Assembly: GCF_000471905.2 (NCBI RefSeq)
Contig: NW_006500357.1
Span: 2,334,463-2,398,462 of the forward strand
From: Amborella trichopoda
Lineage: Eukaryota > Streptophyta > Magnoliopsida > Amborellales > Amborellaceae
DNA length: 64,000 bases
Direction of reading: 5' to 3'
Part shown: piece after piece, positions 10,284-22,930 of the stretch
Layout of the letters: every line of letters starts with the position of its first letter
How positions within the stretch are numbered: the first letter of the stretch is position 1
The notes under the pieces: generated by a model
What the model was told of the DNA's origin: nothing
What the model saw: the letters and a program-made list of their open reading frames with translations, nothing else
The model's database searches: none
Made by a program: the position numbers and the translations under genes

Positions 10284-11879
10284 TAAATCTAATGTGAAAA
10301 ATCGAAGCACCTCATTCGCTAGCGGGCCGCAAACGAGTAGTGGCATTTTTATTTATTTATTATTATTTTTATTTTTTATTTAAAAAAAAAAAATGAAGAG
10401 CGGTGTTATGCAGTGAGACTTTTAGGTCTATTTCTCCCAGGCTTACTCAGTCTCGGTAATAATGATGGCCCCGCTCATTGAGGACTTTTCCCTCTAGTGT
10501 GCGGTCCTTTTCATTGGAGTCGACAAATACCAAGTATGACAAACAACAAGTGTGCGGTCTTTTTACTTTGCATCATCTCGTAGAGATTGACTTTATTCAT
10601 TTGGAAAGTGGGGCGGGGAGGGGGGGTGGTTATGAGAATAATACATAGGGTCCTATTGAGTGTTTAAAAAAGGGGATTGGTCAGGGAACCGGAACCGGCC
10701 ATATGGAATCTCTAAAAAATTAGTTTGAATTGGCGACGTTGTTGATTTAGATGGACAGATTAGATTGAGAATTAGTCCAAAATAGTATAAAACAAAATTT
10801 AAAAATAAAAAGGAAAAAAAGTGAAAAATATGATTTGTGGGAGTCCGCAGATTTGGTTGGTTCAGATCACCTGGTTCCCTGACATTCTTGTCTGGTTCGT
10901 TGAAAGAATCGGGCGATTGTATAGGAACCAAACAATTCCTGGTTCCTACAAAGAACTGAGTACCAGTTCTCAATCTGGATTAGTGATTCCTGATTGAGAT
11001 TGTCAATTTTTAAAAGATGATCCTGATACATTATATGGCAGTTTTAGTTGAGAACTTATGTATTCACCGAGATTTTGAATATATATACCCTCTGAATATA
11101 TATTTGATTGAAGTTCCTAATGTATGGAGCATACTGTATACTTATTCCCTTGGGTATGAGTATTCTTTCATCTAAAATTTAGTGATCCACCAATATATGA
11201 TTATTCAAAAAAACAAATTTGGAGTTTCAGTTATTGAACTAATGTTTCAAAATCCAGATAAGTGGAGTGGATCATTTGCCCCACATATCCGTGCAGGATT
11301 GTTGGATCGTTGATTCGGATCTGTCTGAATAGGCAATCCAAAAAATAATAAAAAACTGAAAAATAAAAAATAAAATAGGATTTTATGTTTGTTGGACACC
11401 TTGGGGAGGGGGAGGACCTAAGAAAACAATAGATAAGCTTAAAAAGAAAACAATTCGGTCCTAGCCGATTCTTAATCCATATCGGTGAGTTTTAGAACAT
11501 TATGTTAAACACTTAGATATGAAGTCCAGAAATAAAATGGCGTTTATCAAATCTTAAGGCATTACAACTCCCAAGCGTATACAGAGTGTGTTTGCATATT
11601 CTTCTCTCTTTTTTCTTTCTTTCATTTTCTATTTTTTTTTGGCTCTTTAATTTGGTCGCTACGTTGAAGAAGTTATATCCCAAATTCTGGATGCCTAAAA
11701 GCTTTCTTAGATTGAGTTTTAGCAGAGGAAGTGAATGGAAGCAATGTTCCAACGGGTCCATGTAATCTTTCGACTCGATCATAAATTATTGTAAATACCA
11801 AATAATTATGAAGGGTTTAGGTGTAAGATATGCATTTCTTTTATTTGACTATGCTGAATCTTTGAGAATTTTGGATAGA
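10284..11879. other. gene-poor DNA with a GGAACC-rich repeat
   Basis: About 10640-11010 holds repeated GGAACC / GGTTCC motifs in both orientations and resembles a degraded repeat. The rest is AT-rich without coding signal. Confidence 0.35.
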
Positions 11880-12015
11880 TATTGTAAGGTTTGCAAACCC
11901 TAGATTGGAGCCTCAAAGAGAGAGAGATGCCGAATTCATGTGAGTCACCACGCAAGACTTACACATAATAATGTGAAAGATCAATATTGGAAATAATAAT
12001 AGCTCTCTTTTAACA
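11880..12015 (-). repeat. inner edge of the 3' LTR of the Copia element
   Basis: Read on the minus strand, the polypurine tract GAGGGAGGGTG (plus 12014-12024) is followed at 12015 by TGTTAAAAGAGAG, the usual TG start of an LTR. The outer end of this LTR could not be fixed, so the left coordinate is a minimum. Confidence 0.45.
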
Positions 12016-12024
12016 CCCTCCCTC

Positions 12025-13999
12025 AAGCCCAACATGCATGTTGTACATCAAGAGCTTGTTTATCTACTCATGGTGTTTTTGTTTCGAAATACTTTAGTAA
12101 ACATGTATGCAATCCGATGGGATGAAAGGACAAATACCATATAAATATTACTTGATACGAAGCAATAACTTCTATATGATAGTGTAAGCATGAAATACAG
12201 GACTCTTAGCTATTCGCATTCGACTTTAATTATCACAAACCAACATAGTTGGCTACTTTTGGGGACCCTAGTTTCCTTAAGAAGTATGCGCAACCAAGTA
12301 ATTTTTGCTGCCACAATACTCATTAATCTATATTATGACTTTGTACTTGATTTTAATATTGATCTATGCTTCTTGCTACTCTAATAAATTAGACTATTAC
12401 TTAAGAAGACACAAAATCTTGGAATGGATCAACGATCATTAGGGCACCATACCCAATATGCATCAGTGTATTCCTTAAGATCAAGTGAATTATAGGAGGT
12501 ATATAATAAACCATCATGTATTTTACTCTTTAAATACCCTAATATTCTTTTTGTAGCTTTCCAATGAGGTTGTTGAGGAGCTTGCATGTACTTACAACTG
12601 TGTTCACTGCATAAGCAATGTCAGGATGTATAAATATGAGGTATTAGTAGGCCTTAAGATCAAGTGAATTATAGGAGGTATATAATAAACCATCATGTAT
12701 TTTACTCTTTAAATACCTTAATATTCTTTTTGTAGCTTTCCAATGAGGTTGTTGAGGAGCTTGCATGTACTGACAACTGTGTTCACAACATAAGCAATGT
12801 CAGGATGTATAAATATGAGGTATTGAAAGCTACTAATAACACTTCTATAAAGAGAAGGATTAGATAAACCTTGTTCAGTCCTTAACTTTTTATTTACTTA
12901 TGTTGGAGTGGACACTCCAACATCCTCATTTTAAAGAGTAAATCAATAATGTACTTATGTTAGGTGTGAATAATGCCTTTTCATATCTGATGAATTTCAA
13001 TACATAAAAAGTATTTCAGTTCTCCAAGATCCTTCATCTCAAAGTTTAGCTTCAACTCTTTCTTGAGATGCTCAATGCCTTTAATATCACTTCTAGTAAT
13101 AATGATGTCATCCATATAAATTAAGAGGAGAATGATACCTGAGGGTGATCTTTTTAGAAATAGGGAGCAGTCAACCTGCTCCTTTAAAAGTCAGTACTGT
13201 TGAGTAGGGAACCAAATTTCTAACCATGATCGAGGACCTTGCTTGAGTCCATAAATAGCCTTTTTCAATTTGCAAACATGATGTGGTTGCAAGGGATCTT
13301 CAAACCCTTTGAGTTGTTGCATGTGCACTTCTTTAAAATCATCATTAAGGAATAAATTTTTCATATCAGTACAATGATATTTCCAATTGATCATAGAAGA
13401 TAGAGCCAAGATGAAATGAATAGTGGGTACCTTCACAATTGAGCTAAAGGTTTTAATATAATCAAGATTATATTCCTGACAAAACCCCTTAGGGCCACTA
13501 ATCTTGACTTCAATCTTTCAATTGAGTTGTCTAATGTAACCTCAACTTTGTACATCAATTTTGCGCCCACAACATTCTCTCCATAAAGCAATGACACCAA
13601 AATCCAAGTATGATGAATTTGAAGTGCATCAATTTCTTCTTTCATTGAAGCTAGTCACCCAGTGTCAGAGGCAGCTTCTTCATAGGTGGTTGTTTCTTAA
13701 ATTTGAGAAATTTTTATTGCAAATGCTTTATTATTAAAAGACAACTCATGACATGAGGTAAACCATAGGGTAATCTGTTCTTGCAGTCTTCACGGTGATG
13801 TTTGGAGTGCAAGTAGATGTGGAGTAGACATGGTAGTATGACAAATGTTTAGAATGCGAGGAACGAGGTGGAGTTATATGTGAATCTTCTAAGGGTGCTT
13901 CAAGTAGATTAGGTTTTGTTGAGAGAGTTGCTTCTAAGTTTGCAACAGGAGAAGACAAAGGTGGTAGTGAGTAATCCATTGAGTATAGCGGTTGTAGAT
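12025..13999 (-). pseudogene. Ty1/Copia pol remnant (reverse transcriptase and RNase H)
   Basis: The minus strand holds the C-terminal half of a Copia polyprotein with several stops and frameshifts. From the 5' side there is an acidic/Ser-rich linker after integrase (13746-13999), then the RVT_2 start (MKEEIDAL...W at ~13645), KARLVA-like and DMKNLFLNDDF motifs, KKAIYGLKQGPRSW, the YMDDIIIT active-site box at 13103-13117, and EMKDLGELKYFL. RNase H follows, ending with KSPVFH and LREGVK next to the polypurine tract. The 5' half (LTR, gag, protease, integrase) is absent because element A inserted at 14000-14004 and the far side is not found. In function it would have copied RNA to DNA; it is now inactive. 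Confidence 0.88.
12473..12826. repeat. 179-bp tandem duplication inside the Copia pol remnant
   Basis: The segment starting CCTTAAGATCAAGTGAATT at 12473 is repeated from 12652, almost identical over ~175 bp (a handful of substitutions). It duplicates part of the connection between reverse transcriptase and RNase H and arose after the element was already inactive. Confidence 0.85.
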
Positions 14000-14004
14000 C
14001 ATAC

Positions 14005-16441
14005 TGGTCGGACTTGATTTTTTTCTCGCTCGGACGGCAGGATAAAATCCTCTCTCAAACAACTGCGGAGGGTCCGCCTGTGCTGCACGTTTGTTGGTGT
14101 GCATACGCGTGCTCTCCTTTGTGCGGATAGGAACCAACAATAAGAAAGATTTTACGACAAGGGTGCATTTAGGCACCTACCTCGTCGTTTGGGGGTTCGT
14201 GGACATGTCAGGGCAGTTTTCCCTCTTATAACAATTGCGAAGCCCTCCAGTTATCTGCCAACGCAGTTAGGACACAAACTCTCCTCAAGCTTTAACACGT
14301 CTCCTTGTTATCTTGTGCTGGAAACTGCAATGTGAATTCGATGATGCTCCTCTATATCGGTTCACTCAAACGGGGGCTGGCTGGCAAAAGAAAGAATGAG
14401 GGGAGAAATAGTGACAAGAATCCTCCTATCCACACAAACGCTATGCCCTCAGGCGATCAGAGCAGCTGAAGAGTTAGAACCCTCTCAACTATCGACTCAG
14501 GAAGACTCCACCTGAGTGAGTGAGGGAGAGAACGTAGATATTTCTTGTGGCTCAACTCGACTGTACGGAGAGGAAGTTAGAGCGATAGTCCGAGGGTTAG
14601 AACTCTTCAGATGACTTTGAAGGGTATTGATTTGAGCATATGAAGGACAACAGGATGCTATACAGAGACGTAGGTTTGCTGCATTTACGCTCGAAGCACT
14701 AAGGGATAGATCGCAAAGAGAGATGGGACCGCGGCTTCCACGGCTTCAAGACCCACAACGCAATGAGAATGAGAGAAAGAAGGGGGAAGAGAATAGACCG
14801 CGCGTTTGTCGCGACTCTAGGTTATTGTGCGAGGCAAGCAACGAGTAGAGAGAGAGGAAGAAAGAAGAGAGAGAGTGGGCTTGAGGCGTGGTTTAGCCTA
14901 AGAGAGGAAGAGAGAGAACGGGACTGCGTGCTTAGGATGGGCCAGGGTAGTTTCTCTCTATGAAAGTTTTCTCTCTCGTCGCCGTTGGATCCAAGGGTTA
15001 GAAGCAAAAGACAAGTGGACACAAGCTTAATGCATCGATTTCATTAATGAATGACCCTGCCTCTTAACAATTGACTAAAGCTTGTTTATATAGGGGACCC
15101 ACCAAACAGGTGTGGATGCTCAAAACTAAACCTATTTACTATTTAAATAAATGACAATAAAATCCTGAATTTAGGAAAAATGACCAAAATGCCCCTTAAA
15201 CCTTTTGTGCTAATGACGAAACCAGCCCTTTCTGAGGGGCCTTTGGCCATTGCTAGATCTTAGGAGCTTTTTCGGATGGTTGTGACGGTGTTTCAGACGA
15301 TCCATCATTGTAATCTTGATGCTTGCTTGATTCTTAAGAGTTTGATGTCTTTTGATCGTCTTGAGATGGACTTTTCCCTAGGGGTAAAACAATCCGGCTA
15401 GGTTGTGAACTTTGGCCATCATTGCAATGCGATTCGTGATGCTTTGATTCTTCATTTTGATTGCAAATTAGAGAGGAGAATGTCATAGTTGCTTTGCACC
15501 AAATTTTGGCTGATTTGGTTCTTGCTTGAAGTATTTCTGAATTTGGGAGATACGTCGGAAAAAGGATTCCGGTAGCCAAGAAATCTTGCTTTATTCAACC
15601 TTGGAAGTTGCGCTATCCGACCTTAGATTATATGCAAAAGTTGTATCAGCTTGTAGCTCTTCGTGATACGATCTCATTGGACCTGACTTGGCAATGATCC
15701 AATGTACGGATCTCGAGTTATCATTTCATGAAGTTCGAGATGTCTTTCTTTCAAAACTCTTATTTTTATAGTTTTGGGCTCATCTTCTCTCCAAAAAATC
15801 TTGGGCTCTGGGTCATGTCATGATGCGTGCTATATGTCAAAATGACCGAGTTGTCGAGACCTAGCTTATGTCTAAATTTGAGCTTGTTCCGACTCCAAAC
15901 GAGCGACATGCGGGCACTTGAAGATCCCGAGATGTGAAAGCACGGCCTCCATGGTTGGAAACTGGTTTGGTGAGGTCGCACCGCAATAGTGTAAAACCTA
16001 ACTGTTTGTGGTAATTTGGACCCAGAATGTTTTTGGGAGGTCCGATTGAGTCCAAATTTGGTCCCTAGGGGTTTTTCAATGTTTTGGATACAATGGAAAT
16101 GGTCTAGTATTGTTTTGAAGCCTTCAACATAGGGCTAGAGTTGTAAGGAATATTTTCGACATGATAGGAGCTGGTCTTTGAGAACTGAATTTCGTCCTGA
16201 TCAAGTCAAAACTTATCTGAATACGATGAAACTTTGTAAGTGTCCTTCGGGTATCTCAAACTACCCTTTTCATATCTTTCAAGGCTGTTCTAGTATATTT
16301 TCCAATGTTGCCCAGTTTTAGGCTTATTTTACAGTGTTCCCTTGGTTTGACGGTGTTTTGGGTACCAGCAGAACCAGGTTGTTGCTGGCTCCCTTCTTAT
16401 TTGTACTTGGGATGTAAATACATCAAAAATAATGTACAACA
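14005..16441 (-). repeat. 3' LTR of element A
   Basis: On the minus strand it starts TGTTGTACATTATTTTTGATG at 16441, matching the starts of the other three LTRs in this window, and ends ...CCGACCA at 14005. A TATA box (CTATATAAAC) lies at about 15084-15093. It shares with the others the GTTGGTTCCTATCCGCA and TTGTTTGAGAGAGGA segments. At 2437 bp it is ~350 bp longer than B's LTRs. The Copia frame resumes directly beyond it. Confidence 0.85.
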
Positions 16442-16774
16442 ACTTGTCCCAACGAATGCTGCGCTTCGAGAGAAGCGAGAAGTGCAGCATTCGGAATAAG
16501 ATTTTGTTGTCGAAGGTCATCTTTCGAATCTTCACTAAGACGTGTTTTATTGTCTCTCAAAAGAATTGTTTTTCTTCTCGACTGGTGTTAGCGCAACCCT
16601 TGTGGGGGAGATCATGCTAAGATTCCTTCTAAAGGGGCAACTGAAGTGGACTCTAGCGATCGGGGGCCTTGCTTGAGGGCTTCCTTCCCAATGCTACTTG
16701 TATCCTTTTTCTTTTCTTTTTTTCTAGAAGAGCGTGCTGATAGGGTGCCTCGTGAAGGGCTTACCATTCCATGT
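16442..16774 (-). other. element A: unique region just inside the 3' LTR
   Basis: Inverted match to 28265-28585 of element B, including the CGAGAGAAGCGAGAAGTGCA segment and the GAGGCAC...GGGCTTACCATTCC stretch. Its edge against the LTR reads GGGACAAGT, a weak polypurine tract; B has GGGCAAGT. Confidence 0.7.
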
Positions 16775-17321
16775 CAACAATGCCTTCTAGTGGCCCAGCC
16801 AGTGGGTTCCCTTGTTGGGCTTTACCCTGATCTAGCTGGTGGTGTTCTTCGGCTCTGGGACCTGACTAGTGGGTGCCCTTGGTGGGCGTTAGGTCCCAAT
16901 CTAGTTGGTAACAGTTGAGGGCCCTTTTGGCGGAGTCGATCTCAGCGTTGTATGATCTTGATTTTAGCTCTGGGGCCGACAAGTGGGTGCCCCTGGTGAG
17001 TATTTGTTTCCAATCTAGATGCTAACGATTGAGGGTCCTTTTGGAAGAGTCAATCTCAGCATTGTAGGATATTGATTCTGGCTATGGGCCTAACTAGTAG
17101 GTGCCTTTGGTGGGGGTTTGGTCCCAATATAGTCGGTGGTTTTCTTTGGCTCTGGGGCCTACTAGTGGGTGCCCCTGGTTGCATGTGTTCCCAATCTTGT
17201 TGGTAACAGCTGAGGGTCCTTTTAGCGGAGTTGATATAAGCGTTGTAGGATCATGATTCTGGCTCTGGGGCCAACTAGTGGGTGTCATTGGTGATCGTTT
17301 GGTCCCAATCTAGTTGGTGAC
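16775..17321. repeat. element A tandem-repeat block, left part
   Basis: Units of ~67 bp (TCTGGGGCC..GACTAGTGGGTGCCC..TTGGTGGGCG..CCCAATCTAGTTGG) alternate with longer ~115-bp units carrying an extra AGCTGAGGGTCC..GGCGGAGTCGATCTCAGC..TTGTAGGAT segment. The block is cut by element B and resumes at 30679 in register. The last five bases, GTGAC (17317-17321), are the left target-site duplication of B. Confidence 0.85.
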
Positions 17322-19396
17322 TGTTGTATGTCATTTTTGATATAGTTATATATCCCACACGAATAAGGGGAGAGCCGGTGACAGCTCGGTCTTGCTAGAC
17401 ACGAACAGACCAAAGTTGTACCGCCAAATAAGCCTCAAACTAGACAACTTGAGAGGAATACTATCATACTAAGGAAAGACTTTACAATTCTAGCCCTGTG
17501 CTAGCGCCTTCAGAACAATACCAAACCATTGCCATTGCATTCAAAACATCGAAAAACCCATGAGGACCAAATTTGGGCTCAATCGGACCACCCCAAAAGG
17601 GGTCTACATCCAAACTGCCTCAAAACAGGTAAGTTTTACACTATCATGGTACGACTTCACTGAATCAATCCCCAAGCATGGAGACTGGAACATCACATCT
17701 CGGGATGGACTTCAAAGACCCATAGAACCTTTGCCGGGAATAAGAAAAAGTTCAAATTTTGGATATGTTCTAGATAACGATAGCCCCGTCATTTTGACTT
17801 AAGGCATGTACCATGGCACGAACCAGAGTCAGACTTTTTCTAAAAAGAAGGAGAACACGAAACCAAGGAAATCAGGGATTCAAGAAAAAGACATCTCGGA
17901 CCTCGTGAAGCACGGCTCGAGATCCACACATCGAATCATCACGAAACCAAGTTCAATGAAACCACCTCGCGAAGAGCTGGAAACTGGTATAACTCTTGCA
18001 TTCAATCGAAGGTCAGATAAGCACAAATCCCATTATTACAGAAAAAAAAGCAAGACCGCTCAGTTACCAGAATCCCTCTTTCCGGTGAACTCCTAAATTA
18101 AGAAACACTGAAAATAAAGGCCAAAAAAAACCAAACTTGATGAAAAACAACTGTGACAGTCTCCTCTTTTTTTTATACAAAACAACTGCTCAAAGCATCA
18201 CAGGTCGAATAGCACTAGAGGCCAAAGTTCATGAAGCTGGCAGGACATCCACCCCGTGGGAAGGAGGCTGCCTCAGGACGATTAAAGGGCGTTAAAATAC
18301 TCAAAATCGAGAGGACATTGAAGATATAGTGGCAAATCATCTGAACCATCGCTACAAGTTTCTGGAAAAGCTTCCAAGATCTGACAATGGCCGAAGGACC
18401 CTCAAACATGGATGGTTTCGTCACTAGTATAAAAGGTTTTAAGGGTGTTTTAGTCATTGTACCTAATTTGGGGATTTTATTTTAATTCTTTTAATTGTAA
18501 TTATGCTTAGTTGTTTAGCATTCACCCTTGTTTGGTGAGTCTTCTATATAAACATGCTTAGGTCAATTGTAAAGGGCGGGTTATTGAGGATTATCCATCA
18601 CTCAAATAGAGGCACCACACTTGTTTTCACTTGCCTTTTGCTTTTAAACCCTTAATCCCATCGAGAAAAGAGATAAAACTTTGAGAGAGAGAAAATATCC
18701 CTGAGCTCGTGGTTCCATCCCTCTCTTTTCCAAACTAAGCTGCCCTCCAAGCCTTCTCTTCTCCTCCTCCAAGAGTTACCTACCACGCGTAATAACCCCA
18801 TCCGTGACAAGAGCGCGGACACGAACAAACCCAAGAGCTCAAACCCTCGGGCTACCGCTCTAACTCCCTCTCATTTAGTCGAATTGAGTCGAGAGACACA
18901 TACGCTTTCTCTCTCAGTCACTAGGGAGGAGTTGGCCAGAGCCGCTAGCCAAGAGGGGTTCAGCTCTTCGCCACCTCGAGCACATCTCCCATGTGGAGAG
19001 GAAAGTCCTCACTGACCTTCCTCCTCACCCCATCCTTTTTCCAGTCAGCCCCCACCTTCGAGAGGATAGCCACAGGGAGGATAATCGAATCCCCATTGCA
19101 GTTTTTATCACGAGAGAGAGGTGATCCAGCGAAATCCTGAAGAGAGTCCCTGTCCAAACCGTGCTGACAGACAGCCGGAGGGTTCGTACTTGTTCTAAGA
19201 GGGCGAACTGCCTGGGTGTGTCCCCTGAATCCTAAGCGGCGAGGCAAGCATGCCAGCGTACCCTCGTAGTGAAAAAAATCACTCTCGTTGTTGGTTCCTA
19301 TCTGCATCAGGAAAGCTTGCGCACACGCACCCATAGACGTGTGACACGAGTGGATTGAGAGAGGACCTCCTCCCAAGGAAGGTCAAGCCCCGGCTA
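17322..19396 (+). repeat. 5' LTR of element B
   Basis: Starts TGTTGTATGTCATTTTTGA and ends CCCCGGCTA, where the 3' copy has CCCCGACCA. A TATA box, TCTATATAAAC, at 18543-18553 splits it into a U3 of ~1.2 kb and an R/U5 of ~0.8 kb. It aligns along its full length with 28586-30673, the solo LTR at 39259-41225 and, inverted, with 14005-16441. Confidence 0.9.
18543..18553 (+). promoter_or_regulatory. LTR TATA box, conserved in all four LTRs
   Basis: TCTATATAAAC followed by a CTTAGGTCAATTGTAAA segment. The same box occurs at 29801-29810, 40455-40464 and, on the minus strand, 15093-15084. This is the probable RNA polymerase II core promoter of the family. Confidence 0.7.
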
Positions 19397-19398
19397 AC

Positions 19399-19417
19399 TG
19401 GTGACTCCACTAGGGAC
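19399..19417 (+). other. primer-binding site of element B
   Basis: TGGTGACTCCACTAGGGAC begins two bases after the 5' LTR. TGG is the complement of a tRNA 3' CCA. Sites of the TGGCGACTC type are used by Tat/Ogre elements, which by general knowledge are primed by tRNA-Arg; the exact tRNA was not checked. Confidence 0.6.
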
Positions 19418-20812
19418 ACGCCACCCAGTAGTTGGCTCAGACTGTTCCAGATAACAACTTCTCTCCTTTGTCTCTCTCTCTAAAAATTGCAATGGGATTA
19501 TGTTGTCTTTCCTTTGTCCAAATTGGGGATTTCTTCATCCTCATATTTGTGACCTCACCTGGGGGTCCAGCCTCTCCCCTATCCTACTCAAGCAGCCTAA
19601 CTGGCCCTAGTATCCTAGTCCAACTTAAGAAAGCTCGGGGCATGGGCTCTCAAGCCCTTTACCCCTCCTCCTCTGGCATCAAAGGGAAATTCATTGATGT
19701 CAACTGCATGGGTGGTACCATAGCCACCCCCTCGCATAAGCACCCTGTCACTGGCAGGCACCCCGCCAGTCACAAGCTTCAACGTGGCCCTTGCGCTACT
19801 ACTCCTCTTCGCTTGGTGCGTCCCAGTAAGACCACTGTCTCTGCGGGTAACCATACAAAGGTGTTGTTGGTGCCAACATGTCACGACACACACCATGTTC
19901 TAGCGACTCTTACGCCAGTCCGCGCAGCCCCTGCAACCGCCGCGTACACATAGACTTACGTCATCACTAGCTGTGCAACCGTCACCGTGATAGGCAACAA
20001 CCCACCCCAATCACCTCAACGACTTTGGGTCTCTCCAGACCTAGACGAAACAAGGGTGGCCCTAAGCCCACCCATGCCATGCATGTTAATCTTGCACCTT
20101 AGGGCAGCCCAAAGGCTGTAACCAAATGAGCACATGACTTTCAAGGTAATCGGAAGTCCCACAAACAAGTGCACACACATGCTCAAGGCCCTAAGGTCTC
20201 TCAAATTAAATAGGCGAGTATTGCAAATACCCTGCCTCTCACTTCACAAGTACCATCCTCTCCATTCCTCCTTCTTTCCATGTGCGAGCTAACCCTCTTG
20301 CTCAAAGTTCGAGACAGGAGGGGACCCTCGGTGCCCACCAGCCAACACCCCCCCTCCTTCGGACAGATCTAAGCCCCTGAGGCCTCCTACAAGCTTCCTT
20401 CTTCCTGGGAACCATACGCTACCCGAGTTGGTCGAATTTGCTAGAGCCTCCATCGAGCAAGCCAGTCGGGAAGGAAACTGGAGCCATTCCGATTTTGGGG
20501 AAAGATTTACTAGAGCTTGCGGCTCAAGCAAGCAAGGGGGATGAAAGTGCCGCTTCGAGAGCGAAGAGTAGGGCCTGCTACCCCTGCAGACCTATCAGAA
20601 CGAAATTGGTTCTCCCCATTACGAGGCACATAGGAGCCCGAGACAAGCAATATTGTTCATTGCAATGTCATCGAAATACTTGAAGGCAAACCCACTCCGC
20701 CTTACCCAAGGCTGTCTTGCGGCCATTCGAGTCGAGCAATGGCCCCAGGGCCTACAAGCGTCTGCCTCAACAGCATCCTGACCCCTAGTCCGTCCCGAAG
20801 TAGTACTCACAT
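19418..20812 (+). other. element B leader between primer-binding site and gag
   Basis: About 1.4 kb without a recognisable domain. The 173-codon frame at 19432-19953 shows no known motif and is low in confidence. The region probably holds packaging signals of the element RNA. Confidence 0.4.
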
Positions 20813-22448
20813 GTGCTGCGAGACAATCTCAAGCCCAAGCGGGGCAAGTTCAGCCCTTGCTCCGGGGTGCCAACGCGAGGCATAAAGAGGACCAAGATCA
20901 CTCCCCCTATTGAATTACCCGACCTGAATGAGAAACTCGAGGTAATGGTGGTAAGCCGTGGTGGAGATGACCCTGAAAACCCAATGGCCCGCTTCGAGAG
21001 CATATTGAACAACATCTTAGACAGGCTCAAAGGGCTCGAAGATGCTCGATCGGCAGTGTCTTCTCATCAAGAGGTAAACTCTCCTCTCGAGCCTCAACGC
21101 GAAGAGGTAGAAAGACCTCAGTATCCCCCTATGGTCCAAACCTCGAGGCCTTCAAACCCTCTTGTCTCTTTTGAGGACCAGCCCAACGTAGCTTCCCAAG
21201 CTATGCCATCGACATTCACACGAGAGGATGTCCATCGGATGATCAATAAAATCATCCAAAGCCTACAAAAGGCAAAAGCAGCAGAAAGTGTTTCCTATTA
21301 GAAGCCTTACTCGCCTTTTATTAATCAAATCCCCTTCCTCATCGGGTACCAACAGGGGAGGTTACCGGTTTTTTATGGTATGGGTTCACCTCAATAGCAC
21401 GTAGCCCATTTCATGTTAGCATGCCAAGAATTGGCTTCGGACCCCAGACTGCTGCTCCAACAGTTCATATAAACTCTAATCGGGCCCGCTTTCAAGTGGT
21501 ATGTGCTCTTGCCCCCATGCTCAATCCACTTCTGGCAAGAGATGGAACAACTTTTCTACAAACGCTTCTACGAAGTGGAACTGGATGTCCAAGCCATAGA
21601 GTTTCTCAAAATGACTCAAGATGAAGATGAGTCAGTCAACGAATACATCCAGAGGTGGAGAGATCTTGCCATGTTCCATAGCAACCCCATGGGCGAGATT
21701 GAGGCCTTACAGACATGCATAAGGAACATGAAGAAAGAAATCTCCTTACATGTTGAAGCCTCTAACCCCACCACCTTCTTTGACATGATTACGAAGGCAG
21801 CTAAGATCAAGAGCATGCTGAGGCATCAAGGAGGAAGTTGAGCCCAACTTCGGGGGGGGGGGGGGGGGGGGTAGGGACAAGCTCGTAACAACGGGTCCAA
21901 TTCCCGCATTGGCCAGCAAAAGAATCTGATCAGTGTGATGATCACAATCACCTCCCTTATCAACATTAGACATCTCTTGTGGGTTGCCTCCCAAAATTCA
22001 AGGGGATTCGTAGCATCATCCACCCAAAAAACAAAATAATAACAGGGTGCCCCCAGCACAAAACTATTATCGAACCGAGGAGTTCGAGCAGAGCCTGAAT
22101 CAGACGTACAACTTCAACAATGCATGGGTGTCAACCCTCTTGAAGATGTTGATCGAACAAGACATGGTGGTCCTTCGCCCCAGCAAACGGTCGGAACAAG
22201 CGGAGTTGATCAATCATGTCAACTACTGCGCCTACCACCGAATGTTAGGCTACACAATACAAGACTGCATCCAGCTGAAGGACCACATTGAGGCCTTAAT
22301 CCAAAAAGGGAAAATCAACTTGGAAGACCTTAAGAGGGCTTTCGAGACCCTGGAGGCTTCCCATGTGGTCACAGTCCAAGCGGAGCTGCTGACAATGTGC
22401 TTACAATTGAACTATCTCCCAACTGCTTTCCCACCCTCTTTGGCATAA
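20813..22448 (+). pseudogene. element B gag (capsid/nucleocapsid), interrupted
   Basis: Encodes the structural protein that forms the virus-like particle. An N-terminal acidic/Pro-rich segment is followed by the retrotransposon gag core: ...P.PF...GYQQGRLPVFYGMGSP, HVAHFMLACQELA, W..ME.LFYKRFY, DESVNEYIQRWRDLA and EIEALQTCIRNMKKEI. These match the Tat/Ogre gag layout (Retrotrans_gag, PF03732-like). Frame 2 is broken by stops near 21301, 21395 and 21469. After a 20-G run (21852-21871) the frame changes, and a Cys/His motif NHVNYCAYHRMLGYTIQDC lies at ~22215-22270, the zinc-knuckle-like end of gag. It is not translatable as one protein as it stands. Confidence 0.85.
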
Positions 22449-22930
22449 TGGTGCAGCACAAAGTGATAACCCCTTGTACACTCAAGAAACAAAGGCAAGT
22501 TGCCCGAAGAGATCAAGACCCTTGGTGCCACTATCACCAGCTGAGGGGGCCCGACTTGTTCCACTGCTTCGGATTCTGATCCATCCTGGAAGGATATCTA
22601 CAAAGCGATAGGATAGTCTTAACCGATGGACAATCTCTGCCTCTGGGGGAGACTCATGAAGAGGAAGCCCAACCTCAATAGAAGTTGGAACATGCTCAAA
22701 GCATTGACGCCAGCATATCTGAAACGCATGTTCCCTGCGTCCCAGCAAGGGCGCCCACACCATGGAAAGTATATCATGGTCGCGGCAGGGTGAAAAGCCT
22801 CGAAAGGGAGGTTACTCGTCAAACGAAGGCGGTACCCATACCCCGAGCTCAAGAGCCTCGTCCGCATAAGGAAGAAGAGGAGAATCAAAGAGATCCAGAT
22901 ACGTGGGGACGCAATTTCAAATTTCCTTAG
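22449..22930 (+). pseudogene. element B gag C-terminal/spacer coding remnant
   Basis: In continuing broken frames a second Cys/His segment (WCHYHQLRGPDLFHCF) and an Arg/Glu/Pro-rich tail ending ...RDPDTWGRNFKFP can be read. In pol-bearing relatives the protease would follow here. Instead the sequence passes within a few hundred bases into the antisense module, so pol is absent. Confidence 0.5.

Noticed and set aside
19432..19953. 173-codon frame in the element B leader
   Set aside because: No domain, lies between primer-binding site and gag where a non-coding leader is expected; an opposite-strand frame of similar size overlaps it.
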